A stretch of 64,000 nt of DNA from Mycobacterium ahvazicum (GCF_900176255.2 NZ_FXEG02000004.1:1-64000); one strand, 5' to 3'. Positions 1 to 8,582 are shown, numbered from the stretch's first letter. The notes: generated by a model from the letters alone, not told the origin. A program made the numbers and translations.

Positions 1-132
1 GTCAGACCCCTGACACACGTCCTACACATGCGTACGGATTAGCAGACCTACCCGGTCGGTAGTACACATGTAACTTACGTGCCTACCAGCGGCAGCGAAC
101 GGTTTCACAGTTCCCGTTACAGATAAGCGGTT
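1..132. other. Non-cysD sequence abutting the cysD break; possible end of a mobile element
   Basis: This edge stretch does not continue cysD. It is less GC-rich than its neighbours and contains short inverted repeats: GTCAG/CTGAC at 1-14, and paired GTAA/TTAC and GGTAG/CTACC elements around 55-90. The 11-mer at 122-132 (GATAAGCGGTT) recurs inverted at 337-347 in the cysD leader, inside a 12-bp palindrome TTATCCGGATAA at 343-354. No transposase is visible inside the window, so identity as an element end is only an inference. Confidence 0.35.
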
Positions 133-322
133 CGGGGCGGAACGCCTTGAGCGCCAGGTAGAGCATCACGATGGAGTCCTTGCCGCCGGAGAACAGCAGC
201 ACCGGCCGCTCGAACTCCGCGGCCACCTCACGGATGATGTGGATGGCCTCGGCCTCCAACGAGCGCAGGTGGCTCAATTCGTACTGACCGGCCGCGGGGC
301 CCGTCGTCACACCACTGGTCAT
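83..322 (-). pseudogene. cysD: Truncated sulfate adenylyltransferase subunit 2 (CysD), N-terminal fragment
   Basis: CysD is the PP-loop ATP sulfurylase subunit that, with CysN, activates sulfate to APS. The fragment has about 79 residues from ATG 322; an upstream in-frame ATG at 385 is less likely because the Mtb protein has a Met at the equivalent of 322. It keeps the opening of the family and the PP-loop SGGKDS, then the match stops after KAFRP near position 133. The last ~17 residues are unrelated and end at a stop at 83, where about 300 residues of full CysD should follow. It lies downstream of canA on the same strand, as in Mtb. The lost 3' part points to an insertion or rearrangement with a junction near 121-133. 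The rest of the gene could lie beyond the left edge. Confidence 0.8.
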
Positions 323-470
323 GGCTTCCCTGTCCAAACCGCTTATCCGGATAATCTTGGTAGAACTGACCATGTTTACGGTCATTGACGTTCATAGAAC
401 CAGCCCGGCCCGGCCGTGTCAATGGCGCTGATTAGCGGCGGTTGATGCGCACTTCGGAGGACATCACGAT

Positions 471-539
471 TTGCCCTCCTCCGAGCGACAATCCGAGCGC
501 CGATCGACGGGAAATTCGGTTGTCGCTCGAAGGGGGCAA
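471..539 (-). terminator. Long inverted repeat between canA and cysD
   Basis: Arms at 471-491 and 520-539 are near-perfect inverted complements of about 20 nt (ends TTGCCC/GGGCAA, inner CGAGCGACAA/TTGTCGCTCG) around a 28-nt loop. Read on the minus strand it follows the canA stop and precedes cysD. It could act as a canA terminator or as an attenuator/riboswitch-like leader of cysD. No T-run follows it. Confidence 0.55.
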
Positions 540-587
540 GTATTCATGCACTCCAGCGCGCCGAAGTCGGCGCAAGAGACGGGAGTG

Positions 588-1079
588 CTAGAGGGTGATC
601 TCTTCGAGCTTGCCGCTGGCGACGTCGAAGACGAATCCGCGCGCCGACACATGCTTGGTGACGAACGGGCTGTTTTCGACGCGCCGCAACGACTGCCGCA
701 CGTCCTCGGCGAGGTCTGCGAACGCCTCGGCCGCCCACGGCGGCTTCACACCGATCTCTTCTTGGATGGCGCGCTTGAAGTCGTCGTCGGTGAACGTGAG
801 CATCGCGCAGTCGGTGTGGTGAATCAGGATGACCTCCCGAGTCCCCAGCAGTCGCTGGCTGATGGCCAGTGACCGAATGACGTCGTCGGTGACAACTCCG
901 CCGGCGTTGCGGATGACATGGGCCTCGCCCTCGTTCAGGCCGAGGACGCGGTAGACGTCGAGCCGGGCATCCATACACGCCACGACCGCGACGTGTTTGC
1001 TCGGCGGCAGCGGCAGTGGACCATTGAATGCGCTCGCGTAACCGGCGTTGTTTGCCAAGTAATCATCGGTAACCGTCAC
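588..1079 (-). CDS. canA: Beta-class carbonic anhydrase (Rv1284-like)
   Basis: A cytosolic zinc enzyme interconverting CO2 and bicarbonate. From the GTG at 1079 it has 163 residues, the length of Mtb Rv1284, and starts MTVTDDYLANN as that protein does. Zinc-site signatures are visible: CMDARLD near residue 35 (Cys and the Asp/Arg dyad) and HHTDC near residues 88-92 (His and second Cys). The longer upstream reading frame is not needed. It follows the hycE-like gene on the same strand with a 136-nt gap and precedes cysD, so readthrough from the Rv0081-Rv0087-like operon into canA is possible. In Mtb that operon is elsewhere and canA lies directly beside oppB. Confidence 0.92.
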   Translation of the reverse strand: MTVTDDYLANNAGYASAFNGPLPLPPSKHVAVVACMDARLDVYRVLGLNEGEAHVIRNAGGVVTDDVIRSLAISQRLLGTREVILIHHTDCAMLTFTDDDFKRAIQEEIGVKPPWAAEAFADLAEDVRQSLRRVENSPFVTKHVSARGFVFDVASGKLEEITL

Positions 1080-1215
1080 GCAAGCCTCCTCGGATGGAAA
1101 TTGCCAGGCAATCGGTGCCGCAGCATATCTCCTGCCATAGGCGCAGGGTCTAATTTTGCTCAGCGAATTTTGAATGTCTCGGCGGCGGCCGGCCGGGAGT
1201 CCGGGCTTGCCTCGG

Positions 1216-2688
1216 CTACAGGTCGTTGCCCGCGTAGGACTGGTTGAAGCTCTTGTTGGCCAACGGGAAGTCGGGGACGATCGTGTCGGCCATCGCCACG
1301 GGAAGCGCGGGCCAGTTGAACCAGGACGGGTCGACGATCTTGGACCGGGTGATGCGGTTGGTCGCGTCGATTTCGACGCGATGCACGATGGTGCCACGCC
1401 AACCCTCGACTATGCCGACACCGCTGCCGGGCGTACCCGCTTCGGTGCTGACACCGTATTCGATTGGGCCGCTGTGTGACTCGACGACGTGCCGGACCAG
1501 GTCAGCGGCCGCGGCGAACTCGTCGCGCCGCACGGTGTAACGGGCCAGAACATCGCCTGTCGTCGCGGCAATTTCCACGACGGGCAGATCGACGGTGGGG
1601 TGCTCGACCCGGGCGTCCGTGCGAAGGCCGCTGGCCCGAGCGACGTACCCCAGACAACCCAGGGCACGAGCGTCTTCGCAGCGAAGAATCGCGGTGCCGG
1701 CGAATCGGTCGTAGGCGACCGCGTTCGTCAGTGTCAGCGACACGACCTCGGCCAGGTCCGCGGCGAGCCGGTGAAGTTCCTCGATATCGGGAAGACCCTG
1801 CAGCACAACGCCGCCCGGGCGAATGGCACCGCGTAGCAGCCGGTGGCCGGTGACGGAGGCGTTGAGCCGCAGCAGTCTTTCCCGGATGCGTTGGGCATGG
1901 ACGTTGGCGATGGAGTAGCCGATGTCGTTGGCGAGGGCGCCGAGATCGGCGGCGTGGTTGTAGAGCCGCTCAAGTTCAACGATCAGCGCGCGCAGCCGGT
2001 GCACCTCTTCGGGCAGCTCGATGCCGAGGGCGTCTTCGACGGCGAGGCTGTGGGCCAGGGCGTGCGCGGCCGACGTATCGCCGCTGATCCGTTCGGCGAG
2101 ATCGACTGCCCCATCGGCGGTCCGGCCGTGAAACAGCTTCTCGATGCCGCGGTGGACGAACCACAGCCGGGCTTTCAACCGCACGACGGTCTCACCCGCG
2201 ACCGAAAAGCGAAAGTGGCCCGGTTCGATCAGACCGGCGTGGACCGGGCCAACCGGGATCTCGTACACCCCGGGCCCTTCGACGTTGAGGAACGGGAACG
2301 CGCCGGTGCCGGCGAATTCGGGCGCGGGTCCCGGGTCGGTGCGCATCGGATACCAGTCGGGCCAGTGCGCGTGACTGACCAGGCGGCGAAGTTTGGGGTG
2401 GCCGACGGGCCGGATTCCGTAGAGATCGGCCATCTCGCGCTCGAATCGACTCGCCGGAAACGACACATAGGCCAACGATTGGAGCATTGGATTATGGACG
2501 GGCACAACGCATTCAAGCTCGACGCGGCGATCGGGGCAGCCGGCCAGGAACAGGTAGACGACACGCAGGCTGTCTGAATCGTCGTGTGCGGCGACCAAGG
2601 CCAGCCTGAAGGAATCGTCCAGCAGTTGTTCGGCCCTTTCTGCAAGCTCGCGCTGCGACACCCTGTGCCGCAACCAGATTCGGTTCAT
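1216..2688 (-). CDS. hycE: HycE/NuoCD-like large subunit without NiFe ligands (Rv0087-like)
   Basis: 490 residues from ATG 2688; its start overlaps the preceding gene as ATGA. An N-terminal NuoC/30-kDa-like part (about 1-150, with SRFEREMADLYGI) is followed by a NuoD/49-kDa-like part with the HRGIEKL motif. In true group 4 NiFe hydrogenases this is followed by a CxxC-containing RVCGIC segment, and the C-terminus carries DPCxxC. Here the segments read RISGDTSAAHA and VDPSWFNW, so all four NiFe-binding cysteines are absent. It is therefore probably not a hydrogenase but the large subunit of a complex I/Ehr-type (energy-converting hydrogenase-related) complex. It is the last gene of the block, just upstream of canA. 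The substrate is unknown. Confidence 0.88.
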   Translation of the reverse strand: MNRIWLRHRVSQRELAERAEQLLDDSFRLALVAAHDDSDSLRVVYLFLAGCPDRRVELECVVPVHNPMLQSLAYVSFPASRFEREMADLYGIRPVGHPKLRRLVSHAHWPDWYPMRTDPGPAPEFAGTGAFPFLNVEGPGVYEIPVGPVHAGLIEPGHFRFSVAGETVVRLKARLWFVHRGIEKLFHGRTADGAVDLAERISGDTSAAHALAHSLAVEDALGIELPEEVHRLRALIVELERLYNHAADLGALANDIGYSIANVHAQRIRERLLRLNASVTGHRLLRGAIRPGGVVLQGLPDIEELHRLAADLAEVVSLTLTNAVAYDRFAGTAILRCEDARALGCLGYVARASGLRTDARVEHPTVDLPVVEIAATTGDVLARYTVRRDEFAAAADLVRHVVESHSGPIEYGVSTEAGTPGSGVGIVEGWRGTIVHRVEIDATNRITRSKIVDPSWFNWPALPVAMADTIVPDFPLANKSFNQSYAGNDL

Positions 2689-4157
2689 CGCGAGGCTCCG
2701 GTGTTGGCGCTGGCGGCCATTGTGAACAGCTGGGTGAGCGGACCAGCGGTAATGCCGAGGGCGGCGGAGGCGGCGATGCCAAGGACCAAGACCGTTGCGG
2801 CTGTGGCCGGCACGGCAAGAGGTGGCGCACCCGCCGCGGGCGCACCGAGCAGTATTCGCCCGCAGTTGCGGGCCAAAGCGGCGAAGGCGATCGCGATCAG
2901 CAGGATTACGATCCCCAGCACCCAGGCCAGCCGCGCGCCGGCCAGCGAGCGCGCGATCGCCAGTTCGCTGGCGAACATCGCGAACGGTGGCAGGCCCAAC
3001 AGCGCGATCAGGCCGGTGGCGAACGACACGCCGATCAGCCGCGACCGGTGCATGACGCCGGTGATATCGGCGATCGCCGTCGAGTTGTGCGCGGCCTGCA
3101 GCTGACCGCCCGCCAGGAACAACACCGTCTTGGCGATTCCGTGGGCGAGCACATGCAGCAGCAGTGCGGCGACCGCCAGCGTGGTGCCCGCGGCCGCCGC
3201 GATCGCGATCAGCCCCATGTTCTCCATCGAGGAGTACGCCAGCATCCGCTTGATGTCGCCGGTGACGGTCAGCATCAGCGCGGCGACCAGCAGCGTCGTC
3301 AACCCGACAACCAGCAGTCCGCCGCGCAGAAAAGCGGGCCCGGTGGCAGCGTCGACGATCGGTCGCAGTCGGAGGATCACCGAGAACGCGACCGACAACA
3401 GCACGCCACTCATCAGCGCGGACACCGGCGCGGGGGCTTGGCTGTGGGCGTCGGCCAGCCAGGTGTGGAACGGGAAGAGCCCGGCCTTGGCCCCGTAGCC
3501 GATCAGCAACAGTCCCCCGGCCAACCGCGCGACCGCGGGATTCAGGCCGCGCGCGTGCGCCGCAAGGACATCGAGGTTCAACGCGTGGGCGGCGGGCAAC
3601 CCGGCGTAGCGTGCGGCGAAGTACAGCAGCACGGTTCCCAGGAACGCGACGGCGATACCGACCGAACAGATCACCACGTACTTCCAGGTCGCTTCCAGCG
3701 CGGTGCGCGTGCGCCGATGCCCCACCAGGAAGGCGGTGATCACGGTGGTGGCCTCGATCGCCACCCACACCACGCCAATATTGTTGGCGCTCACCGCGAG
3801 AACCATCGCCGCCAAGAACGCCGGTGTCAGTACACCGAACAGGCGGGCACCGCGGTCATCGGTGTGGGCGCGCGCCAGCTCGCCGTCGATGTAGGCAACG
3901 CTCGCCCAGGTGGCCAGCGTGCCGACGATCCCGATGACGATGAGCATCGTCACCGTGAGCGCGTCGGCACGCAGCAGCCCACCGAGCGCGAACCGGGTAC
4001 CGGATCCGACCCGAAAACCCAACGCGACGCCACACACCAGCACGATGACTGCGGACAGGACGGTCAGTGCCGCGGTCACGCGCCGCCATCCGCCGACCAG
4101 GGTGGCGATCGACGCGGCAAGTGGCGCCAGGATCGCGGTGAGGAGCAAAGCGGTCAT
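2685..4157 (-). CDS. hycQ: NuoN/HyfF-type antiporter-like membrane subunit (HycQ, Rv0086-like)
   Basis: 490 residues from ATG 4157, close to the Mtb length. It is a polytopic membrane protein of the proton-translocating antiporter-like family shared with NuoL/M/N and Mrp. The family core is visible around residues 220-250 (GYGAKAGLFPFHTWLADAHSQ followed by PAPVSALMSG) and 305-320 (DIKRMLAYSSMENMG), holding the conserved lysines and histidines of the half-channel. The start overlaps the upstream gene by one base (TGATG) and the stop overlaps hycE (ATGA), indicating translational coupling. The likely role is ion translocation coupled to the soluble arm. Confidence 0.9.
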   Translation of the reverse strand: MTALLLTAILAPLAASIATLVGGWRRVTAALTVLSAVIVLVCGVALGFRVGSGTRFALGGLLRADALTVTMLIVIGIVGTLATWASVAYIDGELARAHTDDRGARLFGVLTPAFLAAMVLAVSANNIGVVWVAIEATTVITAFLVGHRRTRTALEATWKYVVICSVGIAVAFLGTVLLYFAARYAGLPAAHALNLDVLAAHARGLNPAVARLAGGLLLIGYGAKAGLFPFHTWLADAHSQAPAPVSALMSGVLLSVAFSVILRLRPIVDAATGPAFLRGGLLVVGLTTLLVAALMLTVTGDIKRMLAYSSMENMGLIAIAAAAGTTLAVAALLLHVLAHGIAKTVLFLAGGQLQAAHNSTAIADITGVMHRSRLIGVSFATGLIALLGLPPFAMFASELAIARSLAGARLAWVLGIVILLIAIAFAALARNCGRILLGAPAAGAPPLAVPATAATVLVLGIAASAALGITAGPLTQLFTMAASANTGASR

Positions 4158-4819
4158 CAGTCGTGCAGTTCCTGCAACTTGTCCAGGTCGGCGTCGCCGA
4201 AGGTGTTCCGCAGCCGGCCGGTCAGCACGCCGATCACGATGACGGCCAAGAGCACATCGAGTGAGGCTCCGAGTTCGACGATCAACGGCACTCCCGCCGT
4301 AAGCAGGAAAGCCGTCGCGGCAATCCCGTTGTCCAGCATCAGGAATCCGACGGCTTGCGAGATCGCGTGCAGCCGGGTGGTCAACACGAAAAGCGCGATC
4401 AGCACCACCGCGAACGCGGCGGGCACGGCGTTGGTGCTGGGACCGGGTGCCAGGTCCACGACCGGTTGGGTGATCGCAAAGGCGGCGACCGTCAATCCCC
4501 CGGTAATCAGCAGCGAACTGGTGGTGTTGATCAGCGGCGTGGCCTCGCGTCGCGAGGTGGTTTCGGCACCCACCACGCGCCCGAGCAGCCACGGCAACAC
4601 CACCACGCGCAGCACCATTACGACGACGGCGACCGCGATCAGTGCGCCATCGTGGTCGTGGATGCCGCGCAGCGCCGGGATCGCGGTCAGTGCCAGGCCC
4701 TGCCAGGCCAGCAGATGCACGATGGCGGGCACGTCGCGGCGCCAGACGATCAAGACGGCGGCCAGCACGAGCCCGCCCGCGGCGAAGTCGACCAAGGTCG
4801 AGAAGTTCGCGTCCGTCAT
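4157..4819 (-). CDS. hycP: Small membrane subunit HycP (Rv0085-like)
   Basis: 220 residues, the length of Mtb Rv0085, from ATG 4819 overlapping the hycD stop as ATGA. Strongly hydrophobic with about six to seven predicted membrane segments, resembling HyfE subunits of formate-hydrogenlyase-type complexes (HyfE is NuoK-like). Charged stretches (RREATP near residue 91, RLRNTFGDADLDKL at the C-terminus) would face the cytoplasm. No catalytic residues are expected; it is a structural or ion-path subunit. Confidence 0.87.
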   Translation of the reverse strand: MTDANFSTLVDFAAGGLVLAAVLIVWRRDVPAIVHLLAWQGLALTAIPALRGIHDHDGALIAVAVVVMVLRVVVLPWLLGRVVGAETTSRREATPLINTTSSLLITGGLTVAAFAITQPVVDLAPGPSTNAVPAAFAVVLIALFVLTTRLHAISQAVGFLMLDNGIAATAFLLTAGVPLIVELGASLDVLLAVIVIGVLTGRLRNTFGDADLDKLQELHD

Positions 4820-5766
4820 GTGCGCACCGTGAAGAAGTTGGCGGCGGTGACAGCGAGCAAGGCCAGCAGGAACGAACCCGCCAACAGTTCGGGCACCCGG
4901 AACAATCGGAGTTTGGCGATGAACACCTCGAATGTCGCGAGTAATGCGGCCAGCACCGCCACCTTGATCACTATCGCCGCGACAGCCGCCAGCACCTGAA
5001 GCGCGGTGGGTGCGGCACCGGCAATACCCCACGGCAAGAACAGGTTTGCCAGCAGCGCCAGCAGAACCGTGAGTCGCATCCCAGACGCCCACTCGACGAG
5101 CGCCAACCGGGGTCCGGCATATTCGAGGACCATCGCCTCATGCACCATTGTCAATTCCAGGTGAGTCGCCGGGTTGTCGACCGGCAGGCGCCCGGTCTCG
5201 GCGACGATGACGATCACCAGCGCAACAAAGGCGAGCACCGCGGTCAAGGACAGTACATGCTCTGGGTGCGCGATCGTATTTGTCACCAGCGCACCGAGAT
5301 TCGACGAGCCGGCCGGGATGGACAGCGCGAACACCGCCAGCAGGATCGTCGGCTCGACCAGGGCGGCAATGGTGATCTCGCGGCTCGCGCCCATACCGCC
5401 GAACGAGGTGCCGGTGTCAATGCCGGCAAGAGCGAGCGCCACAGTGCCCAGGAAAAGTAAGCCCACCACGGCGAACAAATCGGCGCTGGAGTCCAGGGGT
5501 GATCCCGTGGCGACGATCGGTGCGATCGCCGCGATCAATAATGTGGTCCCGGCGACGATCGCGGGCGCGGCAATAAACACAATCGTCGTTCCCGCCGGCG
5601 TGATTTGTTGCTTACCAAGCTGTTTGAGCAGATCTCGCCATGGTTGCAACACTCCGCCGCCTGCTCGGCCCTCCCAGCGGGCCCGCACTTGACGCGTTAC
5701 GCCGATCACCAGCGGCGCACCGAGTGTGACCAGGCCGAGCTGAGCCGCCCCCGCGACGTAGGACAT
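4816..5766 (-). CDS. hycD: NuoH-like membrane subunit (HycD, Rv0084-like)
   Basis: 316 residues from ATG 5766, matching the Mtb length; a GTG at 5775 would give a GTGA overlap with the upstream stop and three more residues. NuoH/HycD family: about eight membrane segments and the diagnostic cytoplasmic loop around residues 195-225 (AETGRLPVDNPATHLELTMVHEA), which contacts the quinone/N2 region in complex I. It anchors the soluble HycE/Rv0082-like arm to the antiporter-like subunits. Confidence 0.9.
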   Translation of the reverse strand: MSYVAGAAQLGLVTLGAPLVIGVTRQVRARWEGRAGGGVLQPWRDLLKQLGKQQITPAGTTIVFIAAPAIVAGTTLLIAAIAPIVATGSPLDSSADLFAVVGLLFLGTVALALAGIDTGTSFGGMGASREITIAALVEPTILLAVFALSIPAGSSNLGALVTNTIAHPEHVLSLTAVLAFVALVIVIVAETGRLPVDNPATHLELTMVHEAMVLEYAGPRLALVEWASGMRLTVLLALLANLFLPWGIAGAAPTALQVLAAVAAIVIKVAVLAALLATFEVFIAKLRLFRVPELLAGSFLLALLAVTAANFFTVRT

Positions 5767-5771
5767 CGCGT

Positions 5772-7725
5772 TCACTTGGCGGCCACCAGCACGATCAGCA
5801 CGCCAAGCGCCCCGTAGGCCAGGTAGAGGTGCACGCTGCCGGTGTGGGCACGGCGCATCAAGCCGGCGGCGGCGGCGACCGCCGCGACCACCGGGGCGTA
5901 CAGACGCTGTTCGACCGCGTCGGTGATCGCGCTACGGTAGGTGATTCGGTCAGCCATGAACCGTGATTCGGCCGTCTGGGTGACCTCGATGTCGGTATCG
6001 GGGCGCAGCACCTCACCGAAGACTCGCTGCAGCGGCTCGGCGAAGGACGTTGCCGTGTATTGCATGCGCTCGGTGAGATCGTCTGCGCCACAAGCCCATA
6101 ACGGCAGCACGACGGGCGCGTAACCGGGCCAGCCCGGACGCCACCAGTGCGGTGGCGAGCACACTGGCGGCGATCACACCCGGTGCGATCGAACCGGGCA
6201 CTCCGGGCAGTCGGACCACGGTGCCGAAGTCGGCGAACCCGTGGGCGAACGGCAGCGTCGCGACGGCCCGCCGCACGATCGGGGCGACGAACCCCGGCGC
6301 GGCCGCCAGGATCACGCAGGCGCCCGCCGCGGTCGCCATCCCGGCACGCATGCTGGCCGGCGCCTCACCCGCGCCGGCGGCCTGGCTCGAGCGGGGACGG
6401 GCGAGGAACCCAATCCCGAACGCTTTGACCATCGCGGCCACGCTCAGGCCGGTGGCAAGTGCGACCACGCCGACCGCCAACGGAGTGGTCAGTGCCACCG
6501 TCGGATCGTGTCCGGGTGGGGCGTGGATCAGGGACTGCACCAGCAGCCACTCACCGACAAAGCCGGCGCCGAGCGGGAGTCCACACGCGCCCAGCGCGGC
6601 CAAGCCGAAGAACACTGTGGTGACCGGCATCCGGCGGGCCAGTCCGCCGAGCAGATCGAGATCGCGCACACCCGTGGCGACCAGCACCGATCCGGCCGAC
6701 AAGAACCCGAGGCTCTTGAACGCCGCGTGCGCCATCAGATGTACTACCGCAGCGGCTGCGGCAATTGTCGCCGGACCGTCGGCACCGGTGTCCACGAAAA
6801 GCTCGGCGGCACCCAGCGCCAGCGTCACCAGGCCCATGTTCTCCGTCGTCGAATATGCGAGCAGCCGTTTGATGTCGGTCGCCACCGAGGCCTGCAGCAC
6901 ACCGTAGAGCGCGGACACGGCACCAACGGCCATCAGCGCCAGACCCCACCAACGGGGACCCGGCCCGAGCAACTGCAGGTCGAAGCGAACGATGCCGTAG
7001 ATGCCCAGATTGACCATCGCCGCACTCATCAACGCCGACACCGGGCTGGGCGCCTCGGGATGGGCGCGGGGTAACCAGGCGTGCAGCGGCACCAATCCCG
7101 CCTTCGACCCGAAGCCGACGACTGTCAGCGCGAACACCACCGCGCGGACCCCACCGGACACCCCCTCGAGGTCGGCGAGCCGGTCGGATGCGCCGGCTGC
7201 CGACAACACCATGAGCCCGACCAGGATCGCGGCGAACCCGAGCTGGGTCATCACCGCATACGACATACCCGCCGCGCGGACCTGCGCACGGGTGTGCTCG
7301 GACAGCACCAGTATCAGCGACGTGATCGCCATCAACTCCCACGCCAGCAGAAAGGTCGTCACCGAACCCGCGGCCGGCACCAGCATCATCGTCGCGGCGA
7401 ACATCGGCAGCATGCCAACCGTGGCCCCACTCAGCCGCTCATGCCGCGCGTACCCGATCGCATAACAACCAACCGGGACCGCTACCGCGCCGGTGAGCGC
7501 CATGAAGAATCCGCCCAGCGGGTCAAGCTCGAGGTGTACACCGGACAGCGGAAGAAGCCAGTCGATATGTATCGCCCGCACCGACCCGAACATGGCCTGC
7601 AAGCCCAGCCACACCCCGGCGATGCCCACGCCCGACGTGCTGATCCCACCGACCGCCGGACCAAAACCCTTTCGTGACAACGTTTTCGGCGTCGTCACCG
7701 AACCAAGAGTCGACGTGGCCGTCAT
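5772..7725 (-). pseudogene. NuoL/HyfB-like antiporter subunit (Rv0083-like), frameshifted
   Basis: The family protein is about 640 residues. Here the frame beginning at ATG 7725 (overlapping the previous stop as ATGA) encodes all but the last ~115 residues, including GFGSKAGLVPLHAWLPRAHP and DIKRLLAYSTTENMG. It then loses homology at about 6112-6128, after RLRARR. The rest of the family sequence (LPLWACGADDLTERMQYTATSF to the end) continues in another frame and stops at 5772. The total span is 1954 nt, so the shift equals one extra base or two missing bases. The N-terminal product would lack the C-terminal domain and the last helix. It may be a true inactivation, a sequencing error in a GC-rich stretch, or, less likely, recoding. 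Confidence 0.82.
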
Positions 7726-8201
7726 TTCCCAGTCACCGACCGCAGAGCCGCAACGATGGCGGCTGGTGTCGGTGGGCACCCCGCGATCTCGATATCGACT
7801 CCCACCACGTCACTGACCGCACCGGCCACGGCATAGGCATCCTTGAACACCCCTGCGTTCAAGGCGCAATCTCCGCACGCGATCACCACCCGTGGGCGGG
7901 GCGTCGCCTCCACGGTGTTGCGCAGCGGGCCGGCCATATTGCGCGTCACCACCCCGGTCACCAGCAGCGCATCGGCATGCCGGGGCGAGGCGACCAGCCG
8001 GGCCCCGAACCGCTCGGCGTCGTACACCGGCCCGAACGCACCCGATATCTCCACCTCGCATCCGTTGCACGAACCCGCGTCGACATGCCGGATCTGCAGC
8101 GAACCACGCACTCCCGCCGGTGGTTCCATTGCCGGCGGCGGTGGCGCGCCCGCGGGCTCGACGACGCGGCCCACGTGCAGAATTTTGGCGAACCAACCCA
8201 T
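7722..8201 (-). CDS. NuoB/HycG-like iron-sulfur subunit (Rv0082-like)
   Basis: 159 residues from ATG 8201, the Mtb length. NuoB family: GSCNGCEVEI (residues ~44-53), a conserved cysteine-bearing ACGDCALNAG loop and AGCPPTP near residue 141 supply the cysteines for the N2-type [4Fe-4S] cluster. The cluster site thus looks intact although the partner HycE lacks NiFe ligands, as expected for an electron-transferring complex I-like module. The stop overlaps the next gene (ATGA). It sits 4 nt downstream of the ArsR regulator. Confidence 0.9.
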   Translation of the reverse strand: MGWFAKILHVGRVVEPAGAPPPPAMEPPAGVRGSLQIRHVDAGSCNGCEVEISGAFGPVYDAERFGARLVASPRHADALLVTGVVTRNMAGPLRNTVEATPRPRVVIACGDCALNAGVFKDAYAVAGAVSDVVGVDIEIAGCPPTPAAIVAALRSVTGK

Positions 8202-8205
8202 GGCG

Positions 8206-8550
8206 CTAATTCGCCGAGTGGTCGGCGCGCAGATCCTCCAGCACCGCCACCCGGTCGGTAAGCACCCGGGCAAGCACCTTGCGAGCAACCGCGAGGAGCT
8301 CGGCGATGTCGGGCGAGGCGATCGAGTAGGTCACCACGTTGCCGTCACGGTCAGCGGCGACGACTCCCGCCCGACGCAACACCGCCAGCTGCTGGGACAG
8401 GTTGGACGCCTCGAGTCCGACATCGGACACCAACAACTCTCCAACGGAGCGGTCCCGCTCCACCAGGAGCTCGAGAATCCTGATGCGCGCGGGGTGCCCA
8501 AGCGTCTTGAAGAAATCGGCTTTGAGCTTGTAGAGGGGCTTTGCTTCCAC
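8206..8550 (-). CDS. ArsR/SmtB-family repressor heading the hyc-like operon (Rv0081-like)
   Basis: 114 residues from a GTG at 8550, the length of Mtb Rv0081, which is a hypoxia-linked hub regulator. A winged helix occupies about residues 10-85; the recognition helix lies in EASNLSQQLAVLRRAG. The classical CxCxxC metal site of ArsR is absent, so it is not an obvious metal sensor. It is the first gene of the operon, and a 16-bp near-palindrome 33 nt upstream of its start is a good candidate for its own operator. It is divergent from oppB. Confidence 0.9.
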   Translation of the reverse strand: MEAKPLYKLKADFFKTLGHPARIRILELLVERDRSVGELLVSDVGLEASNLSQQLAVLRRAGVVAADRDGNVVTYSIASPDIAELLAVARKVLARVLTDRVAVLEDLRADHSAN

Positions 8551-8582
8551 CCGTGCTCCTGAAGGCTTTGTTAATGCTGTAG

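Noticed and set aside
1216..3768. Single 850-residue minus-strand frame covering hycE and part of hycQ
   Set aside because: Only the part from 2688 matches the HycE family. The rest is an out-of-frame shadow of the hycQ gene, rich in Arg and Ala.
3048..4832. 594-residue plus-strand frame
   Set aside because: Lies antisense to hycQ and hycP; Gln/His/Arg-rich low-complexity translation typical of the opposite strand of GC-rich genes.
6000..6170. Programmed ribosomal frameshift in the antiporter subunit
   Set aside because: I see no slippery heptamer with a downstream pseudoknot at the transition; mutation or sequencing error is simpler.
1216..8201. A functional NiFe hydrogenase / formate hydrogenlyase
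   Set aside because: The large subunit has none of the four cysteines needed to hold NiFe, and no formate dehydrogenase gene is nearby.
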